In this document: piece by piece, positions 1-6,764 of the stretch
Numbering within the stretch: the first letter of the stretch is position 1
How the letters are laid out: each line of letters opens with the position of its first letter
Origin: Bacteroidota bacterium
GTDB taxonomy: Bacteria; Bacteroidota; Bacteroidia; Chitinophagales; Chitinophagaceae
Length of the DNA stretch: 8,096 nt
Direction of reading: 5' to 3'
Assembly (NCBI GenBank): GCA_947462495.1
Contig: CANHOY010000068.1
Location: 1-8,096 of the forward strand
Notes under the pieces: generated by a model
What the model saw: the letters and a program-made list of their open reading frames with translations, nothing else
Databases searched by the model: none
What the model was told of the DNA's origin: nothing
Position numbers and translations under genes: made by a program

Positions 1-1017
1 CACTCTGGCTTCTCTAGCAAAACCATTAAATAAAGGAAGATTTACATTAAGGCTTAATAGAGAGGTAGGGAACCAATCGCCCCCTTCAAAAAAGTCAAAT
101 TTAGTCCTCAAGGCATTTTTAGAATAGGCACCGGAAAAATTTACAGTGGGTAAATAGCTTAATTGATAACGCTTAACATTGTATTCACTTAATTTTTTTA
201 CGGTACTTAAATATTGATAATCTTTTCTAATGCCATATTGAAAATCATTTTCTACTAATACATCGGTGTTTAAACTTTGCTCATTGATTACTTCAGTTAA
301 AGCAAGGCTATCTTTCACCGGCATACCCATTAACATTTTTAAACCCATAAAACCAATGGCAACGCTATTGTTGGCTTTTATTTTCTCGGTTTGTAAGTTG
401 TTTAATTGAACACTTACTTTGTCCACATCTAATTTTTCTGCAAAGCCATTTTTGTACATTATTTCAGCATCATGTGCCAATTTATTTAAACGCTCTATAT
501 TGGCATCTAAAATATTTAACTGAGTTTTACTTGCAGATAATTGATAATATATTTTATAAATATTTGCTTTAATCACTTCTTCCGTAACCGCTGCATTTTT
601 TCTTTGCATTTCTAATGAAGTTTGACGTGCTTGTAAGGCTACAAACACTTGTCCATCAAATAATAATTGTTGGAAGTTGGCACCATAGTTGGCATTGTAT
701 TTGGTACCAAATTGAACTGGAATAAAAGTTCCAGCCGCTCCCCCAAAAATTTGTCCTGGCAAAAGCGAGGTAGGAATTTTTAGGTAGTCGGTTCCACCTA
801 TATTGGTTCCAATGGAAGGGTAAGCTGCTGCTGCTATTTCACGATTGGTTTGCACTTGTACATCAATAGCAAGCAATGCATTTTTTACTTGCACATTATT
901 TTTTTGTGCATAATTCACACATTCTTCTAAACTAAATGCATGTATGGGTTTATCATTTTGTGCCATTACATTAGTAGCACACATTAAAGTAATAAAGCCG
1001 ATGAATAAATTTTTCAT
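1..1017 (-). CDS. TolC-family outer-membrane efflux protein, partial (C-terminus beyond left edge)
   Basis: Reading the minus strand from ATG at 1017 gives 339 codons with no stop up to base 1, so the gene is cut by the window edge. TolC-like proteins are usually about 420-480 residues, so roughly the last quarter is missing. The first about 19 residues form a signal peptide (MKNLFIGFITLMCATNVMA, then QN), placing the protein in the outer membrane. The mature part begins with FSLEECVNYAQKNN, the typical opening helix of the outer membrane efflux protein (OEP) repeat. Long coiled-coil-like helices follow around residues 125-215, with alternating beta-strand segments such as YGANFQQLLFDGQ, and a second repeat starts near residue 250. 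In the family, a trimer forms the exit duct of RND or ABC efflux pumps. The gene starts one base after the tetR stop, so the two are almost certainly co-transcribed. The transported substrate cannot be told from sequence. Confidence 0.95.
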   Translation of the reverse strand, partial: MKNLFIGFITLMCATNVMAQNDKPIHAFSLEECVNYAQKNNVQVKNALLAIDVQVQTNREIAAAAYPSIGTNIGGTDYLKIPTSLLPGQIFGGAAGTFIPVQFGTKYNANYGANFQQLLFDGQVFVALQARQTSLEMQRKNAAVTEEVIKANIYKIYYQLSASKTQLNILDANIERLNKLAHDAEIMYKNGFAEKLDVDKVSVQLNNLQTEKIKANNSVAIGFMGLKMLMGMPVKDSLALTEVINEQSLNTDVLVENDFQYGIRKDYQYLSTVKKLSEYNVKRYQLSYLPTVNFSGAYSKNALRTKFDFFEGGDWFPTSLLSLNVNLPLFNGFAREARV

Positions 1018-1018
1018 T

Positions 1019-1648
1019 CTATATTTTATTTTCTTGTTGTTGTATAATATTATAATTAAGCTTATAAGCATCCATTAATGTATGCCCCTCTAAAGTGGCC
1101 ACCCCATAAACGAAATGTTCAATTATTTGCAAATTCACTTTCAGCATATCAAATTTATTTGGAGGAAAAACTTGAATATTGAAGGGAATTAAACTTGTCT
1201 CTAGTCTGTATTTAGAAAGAATATTTACATCCACATCTTTTCTGTATAATCCTTCTGCAATACCTTTTTCTAAATTGGTACGAATCATAGAAAATATATA
1301 ATCGTCCTTATGTATTTTAATTTTTTCATAGGCAGCTGGGTAATACTTTTCAATTTCAAATAAGGCGAGTGGATTCATTCTATTAAACATTTCTTGTATC
1401 ACCCTCATTAATAAGAATATTTCATGCACCGCATTGTCTGCAGCTAGCACACTTTGATTACAAAACAGTGCATGGTTGGTGAGTTCATTTTCAACCACAG
1501 AGCTCACTAAAGCATCTTTATCTTTGTAATACTGGTAAATGGTCTTTTTGCTAATCCCCAATTGGTTGGCCAAATCGTCCATGGTAACATGTTTCACCCC
1601 AGTTTGGAACATCAATTCACGGGCTTTATTAAGAATTCTCTCTTGCAT
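1019..1648 (-). CDS. TetR/AcrR-family transcriptional regulator heading an efflux operon
   Basis: A 209-residue protein of normal TetR-family size. Residues 4-47 are the DNA-binding domain: ARELMFQTGVKHVTMDDLA, then the helix-turn-helix LANQLGISKKTIYQYYKDKD, which is the family signature. The rest is the variable all-helical ligand-binding and dimerisation domain, so the inducer cannot be predicted. The start ATG (1648) fits the domain exactly, and the protein begins MQERILNKA as is usual. The stop (TAG, 1019-1021) is one base from the ATG of the downstream tolC-like gene, so the regulator is the first gene of the efflux operon. A -7-type box and a perfect inverted repeat lie 18-55 bases upstream. 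By analogy with AcrR and TetR, I infer that it represses its own operon and is released by a pump substrate. It is divergent from the DUF502 gene and could also affect that gene through the shared 124-base intergenic region. Confidence 0.93.
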   Translation of the reverse strand: MQERILNKARELMFQTGVKHVTMDDLANQLGISKKTIYQYYKDKDALVSSVVENELTNHALFCNQSVLAADNAVHEIFLLMRVIQEMFNRMNPLALFEIEKYYPAAYEKIKIHKDDYIFSMIRTNLEKGIAEGLYRKDVDVNILSKYRLETSLIPFNIQVFPPNKFDMLKVNLQIIEHFVYGVATLEGHTLMDAYKLNYNIIQQQENKI

Positions 1649-1665
1649 AGGAGGTTTTGAAGGCG

Positions 1666-1673
1666 CAAAACTA
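1666..1673 (-). promoter_or_regulatory. Candidate -7 promoter box of the tetR-tolC operon
   Basis: The minus strand reads TAGTTTTG, an exact match to the Bacteroidota sigma-ABfr -7 consensus TAnnTTTG. It lies 17 bases upstream of the tetR ATG, implying a leader of only about 10 bases. The expected -33 element (TTTG or TTG about 19-21 bases further upstream) is poor: position 1694-1697 reads CTTT on the minus strand, and the nearest TTG (1702-1704) is too far, with a 28-base spacer. A weak -33 would be compatible with a regulated promoter. The assignment rests on sequence match and position only. Confidence 0.5.
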
Positions 1674-1703
1674 TGGAAACTTAATTGGTTTTTAAAGTTT
1701 CCA
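1674..1703. promoter_or_regulatory. Perfect inverted repeat, candidate TetR-family operator
   Basis: The arms TGGAAACTT (1674-1682) and AAGTTTCCA (1695-1703) are perfect reverse complements separated by 12 bases. The repeat directly abuts the candidate -7 box of the tetR gene and fills the space where the -33/-7 spacer would be, so a bound dimer would block RNA polymerase. TetR-family dimers normally bind such palindromes next to their own gene, which makes this the obvious operator candidate. No second copy of the GGAAACTT word stood out elsewhere in the window. Binding is inferred. Confidence 0.55.
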
Positions 1704-1772
1704 AGCTTATTTTTTTATTATTTATGCCGAATGGCAAATTTGTTTGAAATTTGAAGCTTAAACCAGTATCAA

Positions 1773-2447
1773 ATGCCCAGTATTAGGCAACAATTCACCA
1801 AACAGAAAATTTTAACCGCTTTAGCACAACGCTTTTTTCAAGGGGTGGTGGTATTGGCACCCATTGGAGTGACTATATGGGTGGTGGTGAGCTTATTTAA
1901 TTGGGTAGATAATTTTTTACCGAATGTGCTGAATACAATTTTTCCGCTAAAATTTGCAGCGGTCAATGGACAAATACCAAAAGTAACCGGATTGGGATTT
2001 ATTGTTGCCATTACATTAGTATTATTAGTGGGCTGGTTGTCTTCATTATTTTTTGTAGAAAGATTGATGTCCATCTTTGATAAGATTTTAGAAAAAACGC
2101 CAGGGGTTAAAATTATTTATTCATCTGTTAAAGATTTTTTAGAAGCATTTGCAGGCAATAAGAAAAAATTTGATCAACCTGTATTAGTAAATGTTGATTC
2201 CACTGATGTTTGGAGAATAGGATTTATCACACAACAAAATACGGCTCATTTTGGGATGGATCAATTTGTAACAGTATATGTTCCGCACTCTTATGCTATT
2301 TCAGGTATTACTTATATTGTTCCAACAACAAGAATTAAAAAATTCCCTAAAGGAGTAAGTGCAGCAGAAGCCATGAAGTACGTGGTTTCCGGAGGAGTAA
2401 CAACAGTTGACGAAGACGAAACTAAAGCAACAGAAACAGATCAATAA
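1773..2447 (+). CDS. DUF502 family two-helix membrane protein
   Basis: A 224-residue protein matching the DUF502 family in length and layout. Two hydrophobic helices are visible: about residues 23-43 (GVVVLAPIGVTIWVVVSLF) and about 74-94 (LGFIVAITLVLLVGWLSSLFF). They are separated by a short loop of about 30 residues. After the second helix comes the conserved stretch TPGVKIIYSSVKD (109-121), then a soluble beta-rich domain with a VYVPHSYAISGITYIVP segment (about 169-185). The end is an acidic tail rich in D, E and T. The family is widespread in bacteria and has no well-established biochemical role; I assign none. The ATG at 1773 is the natural start, since translation begins just before the basic amphipathic N-terminus. 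The gene is divergent from tetR and 22 bases upstream of serC, so it may be co-transcribed with serC. A degenerate -7-like box (TATTTATG, 1719-1726) is the only promoter candidate seen on this strand. Confidence 0.9.
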   Translation: MPSIRQQFTKQKILTALAQRFFQGVVVLAPIGVTIWVVVSLFNWVDNFLPNVLNTIFPLKFAAVNGQIPKVTGLGFIVAITLVLLVGWLSSLFFVERLMSIFDKILEKTPGVKIIYSSVKDFLEAFAGNKKKFDQPVLVNVDSTDVWRIGFITQQNTAHFGMDQFVTVYVPHSYAISGITYIVPTTRIKKFPKGVSAAEAMKYVVSGGVTTVDEDETKATETDQ

Positions 2448-2469
2448 TTTATAAACTCTTTCCTATCTA

Positions 2470-3537
2470 ATGCAATTGTACAATTTTAATTCAGGTCCTT
2501 CTATTTTACCTCAAGAGGTTTTAGATCAAGCTGCTGCAGCCATTCATAATTTTAATGATACCGGATTATCTATTTTAGAAATAGGACATCGCACTTCTCA
2601 TTTTGTAGAAGTGGTAACAGAAGCGCAACAAATTATTAAAAGATTAATGGGTTTAGATGATGCTTATGAAGTCCTTTTTTTACAAGGAGGTGCTACCATG
2701 CAATTTATGCAAGTACCTATGAATTTATTAGATGAAAATGGGTTGGCTGCTATCTGTGATAATGGTGTGTGGGGCAATAAAGCAGTAAAAGAAGCCAGTA
2801 TTTTTGGTCCAGTAAAAGTAGTGGCCGATACGGCTGATAAAAAACATACCTATATCAATAAGCAGTTAGACATTCCTAATAATACTACTTATTTGCATAT
2901 TACTACCAATAATACGGTGGAGGGAACTCAATGGCATCAATATCCTCAGACGAATGCCTTATTAATTGGGGATATGAGTTCTGATATTTTTTGTAGGCCA
3001 ACTAATTTTAAACAATTTGATTTAATTTATGCAGGGGCCCAAAAAAATATGGGTGCAGCGGGGGTAACCATGGTAGTGGTTAAAAAAGAAATTTTAGGAA
3101 AAGTAAACAGAAAAATTCCAGCGATATTAAATTATCAAAAACATATTGAAGCTGGTTCACTATTAAATACACCACCTGTATTTTCAATATATGTTAGTTT
3201 ATTAACACTAAGATGGATTGAAGCACAAGGTGGTTTAGTTGAAATGGGAAAGCGCAATCAAGAAAAAGCAAATTTATTGTACCATACCATTGATAGCTTA
3301 CCTGCTTTTTATTGCCCCATTGCCAAAGAAGATAGAAGCATCATGAATGCAGTTTTCTTTTTAACCAACCCAGCGTTAGAAGCTCCTTTTTTAACTTTGT
3401 GTAAAAGCGAGGGGATGATTGGTGTTAAAGGATATAGAACAGTGGGCGGTATAAGAGTAAGCATGTACAATGCACTGCCATTATCAAGTGTGCAAGCATT
3501 TTGCGACTTGATGAAATCATTCGCTGAAAAAAATTAA
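2470..3537 (+). CDS. serC: Phosphoserine aminotransferase
   Basis: A 355-residue class-V aminotransferase, close to the usual 360. It converts 3-phosphohydroxypyruvate and glutamate to phosphoserine and 2-oxoglutarate in cytosolic serine synthesis. In many bacteria it also makes 4-phosphohydroxythreonine for pyridoxal phosphate synthesis. Visible landmarks: N-terminal YNFNSGPSILP (4-14); the substrate-binding GHRTSHF (39-45, including His40-Arg41); LQGGATMQF (71-79), which contacts the cofactor phosphate; Trp101; GDMSSDIFCRP (167-177), whose Asp168 should pair with the pyridine nitrogen; and the Schiff-base lysine Lys192 in GAQKNMGAAGVT. The C-terminal domain ends in VKGYRTVGGIRVSMYNALP, with the family arginines. 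All key residues are present, so the enzyme should be active. It follows the DUF502 gene by 22 bases and precedes the DUF1015 gene by 31 bases. The partner serA, often adjacent in Bacteroidota, is not in the window. Confidence 0.98.
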   Translation: MQLYNFNSGPSILPQEVLDQAAAAIHNFNDTGLSILEIGHRTSHFVEVVTEAQQIIKRLMGLDDAYEVLFLQGGATMQFMQVPMNLLDENGLAAICDNGVWGNKAVKEASIFGPVKVVADTADKKHTYINKQLDIPNNTTYLHITTNNTVEGTQWHQYPQTNALLIGDMSSDIFCRPTNFKQFDLIYAGAQKNMGAAGVTMVVVKKEILGKVNRKIPAILNYQKHIEAGSLLNTPPVFSIYVSLLTLRWIEAQGGLVEMGKRNQEKANLLYHTIDSLPAFYCPIAKEDRSIMNAVFFLTNPALEAPFLTLCKSEGMIGVKGYRTVGGIRVSMYNALPLSSVQAFCDLMKSFAEKN

Positions 3538-3555
3538 ATCTTCGTAAAAAAGAAC

Positions 3556-3563
3556 GAACTTTG
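3556..3563 (+). promoter_or_regulatory. Weak candidate -7 box just before the DUF1015 gene
   Basis: GAACTTTG matches the Bacteroidota -7 consensus TAnnTTTG at all but the first base and lies 5 bases before the ATG at 3569. No convincing -33 TTTG lies about 20 bases upstream, where the serC coding end reads A-rich. It could give a very short or leaderless transcript; alternatively the gene is simply read from the serC transcript. The evidence is weak. Confidence 0.25.
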
Positions 3564-3568
3564 CGCCC

Positions 3569-4819
3569 ATGGCAAAAATTAGTCCCTTTGAAGCAGTTCG
3601 CCCACAGCCTCAATTAGCAAAACAGGTTGCTAGTAAACCATACGATGTATTAAATAGTGCAGAAGCTAAATTAGAAGCAGTAGGTAATGCGTATTCATTT
3701 TTGCATATTACAAAAAGTGAAATTGGCTTACCTGAAACCACCGATACCCATAGTGCAGAAGTGTATGAATTGGCATTGAACAATTTAACTGCCTTTATGC
3801 AACGCGATGTGTTATTTAAAGAATCTAAACCTTGCTATTATATTTATCAATTAATTATGGAGGGTCGTGCACAAACTGGTTTAGTTTGTGTAAGCAGTAT
3901 TGATGACTATAATAATGGTATTATAAAAAAGCATGAATTTACCAGACCTGAAAAAGAATTAGATAGAATCAATCATATCAAAACCACTGGGGCACAAACA
4001 GGGAATGTATTTTTAGCGTATCGCCATCAAGATGATTTAGATACTATCATCGATAAGTGGAAAACCACAAAAAATCCAGTGTATGATTTTACAGCCGAAG
4101 ATGGCATTCAACATACGGTTTGGGCAGTGAGCGATGAAACTACAATAGATCAAATTACCCATTTGTTTGCTACCCAAGTACCCTGCACGTATATTGCTGA
4201 TGGGCATCATCGTGCAGCTTCTGCAGCAAAAGTAAAATTGAGTTTAAGTGAATCTGCGCCAAAACCTGGCGATGAGGAAAAGAAAATTTCAGATTATTTT
4301 TTAACTACTTTATTTCCATCGAATCAATTGCAAATCATGGATTACAATAGGGTGGTAAAAGATTTAAATGGTCAAACCGCAGAAGCATTGATAGCAGCAT
4401 TAGCCAATCATTTTGATATTACACTACAAGAGGCTGCGTTTAAACCAAAAACGCTGCATAGTTTTGGGATGTATTTAAATAAAAAATGGTATCAATTAAT
4501 TGCTAAAGAAGGAACTTATACAACCGATCCTATTGGTGTGTTGGACGTCACTATATTATCTAACAATATATTAGCTAAACATTTAGGGATCCAAGATCAA
4601 AGAACCGACAAACGAATTGATTTTGTTGGAGGTATTCGCGGATTAGCGGAACTTGAAAAAAGAGTAGACAGTGGAGAAATGGCTATTGCCTTTAGTTTAT
4701 ACCCAGTTACCATAGAACAATTGTTTAATATCGCCGATGCGGGCGAAGTAATGCCGCCAAAAAGCACCTGGTTTGAGCCTAAATTAAGAGATGGATTATT
4801 AACCCATTTGATTTATTAA
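3569..4819 (+). CDS. DUF1015 family protein, serine-pathway associated
   Basis: A 416-residue protein, the usual length for full DUF1015 members. The N-terminus opens with the family pattern ISPFEAVRPQ and KPYDVLN (23-29). A central segment around 122-151 (HEFTRPEKELDRINHIK, then NVFLAY) is highly typical. The signature YIADGHHRAASAAK covers 208-221, and the C-terminus carries the family ending MPPKSTWFEPKLRDGLL. No signal peptide or membrane helix is visible, so it should be cytosolic. The biochemical function is not established as far as I know. Members are commonly neighbours of serC and serA in Bacteroidota and other phyla, suggesting a serine-related role. DGHHR resembles the conserved motif of ParB/Srx-fold proteins, a fold that includes ADP- or ATP-dependent free-serine kinases; that link is inference. 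The ATG at 3569 is 31 bases after serC, and a strong terminator follows the stop by 17 bases, closing the transcript. Confidence 0.94.
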   Translation: MAKISPFEAVRPQPQLAKQVASKPYDVLNSAEAKLEAVGNAYSFLHITKSEIGLPETTDTHSAEVYELALNNLTAFMQRDVLFKESKPCYYIYQLIMEGRAQTGLVCVSSIDDYNNGIIKKHEFTRPEKELDRINHIKTTGAQTGNVFLAYRHQDDLDTIIDKWKTTKNPVYDFTAEDGIQHTVWAVSDETTIDQITHLFATQVPCTYIADGHHRAASAAKVKLSLSESAPKPGDEEKKISDYFLTTLFPSNQLQIMDYNRVVKDLNGQTAEALIAALANHFDITLQEAAFKPKTLHSFGMYLNKKWYQLIAKEGTYTTDPIGVLDVTILSNNILAKHLGIQDQRTDKRIDFVGGIRGLAELEKRVDSGEMAIAFSLYPVTIEQLFNIADAGEVMPPKSTWFEPKLRDGLLTHLIY

Positions 4820-4836
4820 GCTGCTTCAAAATACTT

Positions 4837-4865
4837 AACCCAGTGCCCAATCGCTGGGTTTTTTT
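4837..4865 (+). terminator. Rho-independent terminator after the DUF1015 gene
   Basis: AACCCAGTG (4837-4845) pairs with CGCTGGGTT (4852-4860) to give a 9-bp stem with one G-U wobble and a 6-base loop (CCCAAT). The stem runs directly into T residues, seven in a row at 4859-4865. It starts 17 bases after the stop of the DUF1015 gene, so it ends the serC-DUF1015 transcript. The downstream acyl-CoA ligase therefore needs its own promoter in 4866-4929 or depends on readthrough. Confidence 0.87.
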
Positions 4866-4929
4866 CTGCCTTAATTTCTTTTTTTTCTGCCCCATTCTTA
4901 GTAATTTGTTATTCAATAATGCTTGCCCT

Positions 4930-6711
4930 ATGGAATATAAAAGACTATTCGATTGTATCGATTATCAATTGCAACATTTTCCTAAAGAAGATATGTTGTC
5001 GGGCAAAGAAAATGGAACCTGGAGAAAGTACTCTACTCAAGAAGTTTCCAATACTGTAAATCAGTTAAGCGCAGGCTTATTAAGTTTGGGCTTATCTGCA
5101 AATAATTTTACCCCGGAAGGAAGTGATAAAATAGCCATTATAAGTGCCAATCGGCCAGAGTGGTTAATAGCGGATATGGCCACACAACAATTGGGTGTTA
5201 TCTGGGTGCCGGTTTATCCTACCACCAACCCAATTGAACTTAGCTTTATATTAAAAGATGCATCAGTACAATATATGTTTGCAAGCAATCAAGAATTGTA
5301 TGATAAAGTCATGTCTATAAAAGGGGAAGTAGATTGCTTAAAAGAAGTATACACTTTTGATACCATCCCTGGAGCAAAACATTGGACTAGTTTATTAAAA
5401 AATGATAATGCATTACTAGAACAAGTGGCTACCATTAAAAAAAGTATTCCAGTAGAACAAGTGGCTACTTTTATTTATACCTCGGGTACCACTGGAACAC
5501 CCAAGGGCGTGATGTTAACGCATAAAAATATTTATTTTAATTTGAGATCTGGAAAAGACACTTTCCCATTTCCTGATGCGCCTGCCGATAAAGTTTTAAG
5601 TTTTTTACCATTGAACCATATTTTTGAAAAAGTAGCTTCCTATATTTATATGTTTAGTGGCATGAGTATTTATTATGCCGAAAGCTTGGAGACCATTGGA
5701 GATAATTTAAAAGAAATTTCTCCTCAAGCTTTTTCTACTGTGCCAAGATTATTGGAAAAAGTGTTTGAAAAAATAATGATGAAAGGAGAGGAGTTAACGG
5801 GCATTAAAAGAAAATTATTTTTTTGGGCCGTGGCATTGGGAGAAAAATATGATAATTTAATTCCAGGCTCCTGGTGGTATCGTACTCAACTAAAATTAGC
5901 CAATAAATTAATATTTAATAAGTGGAGAGAGGCATTAGGAGGAAATGTTAAATTTATTGTAACAGGAGGCGCTGCTTGTCAAGTTAAATTATTGCGCATT
6001 TTTAATGCGGCGCAAATACCTGTATATGAAGGGTATGGACCAACAGAAAATAGTCCAATTATTAGTATTAATTTAAGAACACCAGGTGGAACTAAATTTG
6101 GAACAGTGGGCGAAGTGATCAATGGGGTGCAATACAAACTAGAAGCGGACGGTGAAATTTGTGTGGCGGGACCTAGTGTGATGTTGGGTTATTACAAACG
6201 CCCCGACTTAACCGCAGAAACGATTATTGATGGTTGGTTACATACCGGAGATATTGGAGAACTTATAGATGGTAGGTATTTGAAAATTACAGACCGTAAA
6301 AAAGAATTATTTAAAACCAGTGGTGGCAAATATGTGGCACCTCAACCTATTGAAAATAAAATGAAAGAAAGTGCTTTCATTGAGCAGATAATGTTGATAG
6401 GAGACAATAAAAAATTCGTGTCTGCATTAATTGTGCCTTCTTTCGCCAAATTGAAAGAATGGGCAAGGCAACATGGTATTGAGTATGTGAGTAATGAGGA
6501 GATTATTAAAAATACGATGGTACTTACCATGTTACAAGACACGGTGGATGAGTATAATAAATTATTTAATCAAGTAGAACAAGTTAAAAAATTTGCATTG
6601 ATTCCAAGGGAGTGGAACGTCAACAGTGGTGAGATGACGCCTAAATTAAGTATCAGACGCAAAATTGTGTTAGATCATTTTGCGAAAGAAATTGAAGAGT
6701 TATATGTTTAA
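4930..6711 (+). CDS. Long-chain fatty-acid-CoA ligase (AMP-forming)
   Basis: Starting at ATG 4930 the protein has 593 residues, normal for COG1022-type acyl-CoA synthetases. It activates fatty acids to acyl-AMP and then acyl-CoA for lipid synthesis or beta-oxidation. Motifs in order, numbered from this start: AMP-binding loop YTSGTTGTPKG (183-193), LPLNHIFEK (227-235), TGGAA (345-349), YGPTE (369-373), GWLHTGD (435-441), and the hinge and linker DRKKELFKTSGGKYVAPQPIE (455-475). The C-terminal end reads EMTPKLSIRRK (568-578). By eye, a serine (574) sits where the A10-type catalytic lysine is usual, with a lysine two residues earlier (572). An in-frame GTG at 4843 would add 29 residues, but it lies inside the upstream terminator and encodes a low-complexity Phe-rich stretch from a T-rich leader, so I reject it. 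No signal peptide is present in the chosen form, so the enzyme is cytosolic or peripherally membrane-bound. Chain-length preference is unknown. Confidence 0.95.
   Translation: MEYKRLFDCIDYQLQHFPKEDMLSGKENGTWRKYSTQEVSNTVNQLSAGLLSLGLSANNFTPEGSDKIAIISANRPEWLIADMATQQLGVIWVPVYPTTNPIELSFILKDASVQYMFASNQELYDKVMSIKGEVDCLKEVYTFDTIPGAKHWTSLLKNDNALLEQVATIKKSIPVEQVATFIYTSGTTGTPKGVMLTHKNIYFNLRSGKDTFPFPDAPADKVLSFLPLNHIFEKVASYIYMFSGMSIYYAESLETIGDNLKEISPQAFSTVPRLLEKVFEKIMMKGEELTGIKRKLFFWAVALGEKYDNLIPGSWWYRTQLKLANKLIFNKWREALGGNVKFIVTGGAACQVKLLRIFNAAQIPVYEGYGPTENSPIISINLRTPGGTKFGTVGEVINGVQYKLEADGEICVAGPSVMLGYYKRPDLTAETIIDGWLHTGDIGELIDGRYLKITDRKKELFKTSGGKYVAPQPIENKMKESAFIEQIMLIGDNKKFVSALIVPSFAKLKEWARQHGIEYVSNEEIIKNTMVLTMLQDTVDEYNKLFNQVEQVKKFALIPREWNVNSGEMTPKLSIRRKIVLDHFAKEIEELYV
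5417..5468 (+). repeat. In-frame 16-base direct repeat inside the acyl-CoA ligase gene
   Basis: TAGAACAAGTGGCTAC occurs at 5417-5432 and again at 5453-5468, a period of 36 bases (12 codons). Both copies encode EQVAT (residues 164-168 and 176-180), just before the AMP-binding loop. The intervening residues are not repeated. It may be a trace of a small tandem duplication or coincidence in a low-complexity linker. Confidence 0.5.
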
Positions 6712-6764
6712 ATGGAATTAGATTATTTCTTTTGTAAAGGGGGTACATTCATAAAAAAGGCTTC

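Noticed and set aside
1719..1726. TATTTATG as a -7 promoter box for the DUF502 gene
   Set aside because: One mismatch to TAnnTTTG in very AT-rich sequence and no -33 element at the right distance; too weak to list as a feature.
1539..1754. Open frame of 71 residues on the plus strand
   Set aside because: It lies mostly antisense to the tetR helix-turn-helix coding region and then crosses the operator region; it has no family resemblance and is a shadow.
1838..2074. Minus-strand open frame of 78 residues
   Set aside because: Antisense to the membrane segments of the DUF502 gene; Asn/Thr-rich composition is what the reverse of such codons gives.
3538..3568. Possible serA remnant between serC and the DUF1015 gene
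   Set aside because: Only 31 bases are present with no similarity to a dehydrogenase; there is no pseudogene here.
3425..3613. Minus-strand open frame of 62 residues across the serC/DUF1015 junction
   Set aside because: Overlaps two well-supported genes on the other strand and shows no recognisable protein features.
4902..4908. TAATTTG as a promoter element for the acyl-CoA ligase
   Set aside because: Spacing inside the box is one base short of the consensus and no -33 element is seen. A promoter is expected in 4866-4929 because of the terminator, but I cannot place it.
4843..4929. GTG start giving a 29-residue hydrophobic N-terminal extension on the acyl-CoA ligase
   Set aside because: The GTG is within the terminator stem and the extension is translated T-rich leader; the family N-terminus begins at ATG 4930.
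6342..6542. Minus-strand open frame of 66 residues
   Set aside because: Entirely antisense to the C-terminal domain of the acyl-CoA ligase, with no independent support.
6736..6742. AAGGGGG as a ribosome binding site for the cyanophycinase gene
   Set aside because: It ends 22 bases before the ATG, too far for a Shine-Dalgarno interaction, and the other genes here show none.
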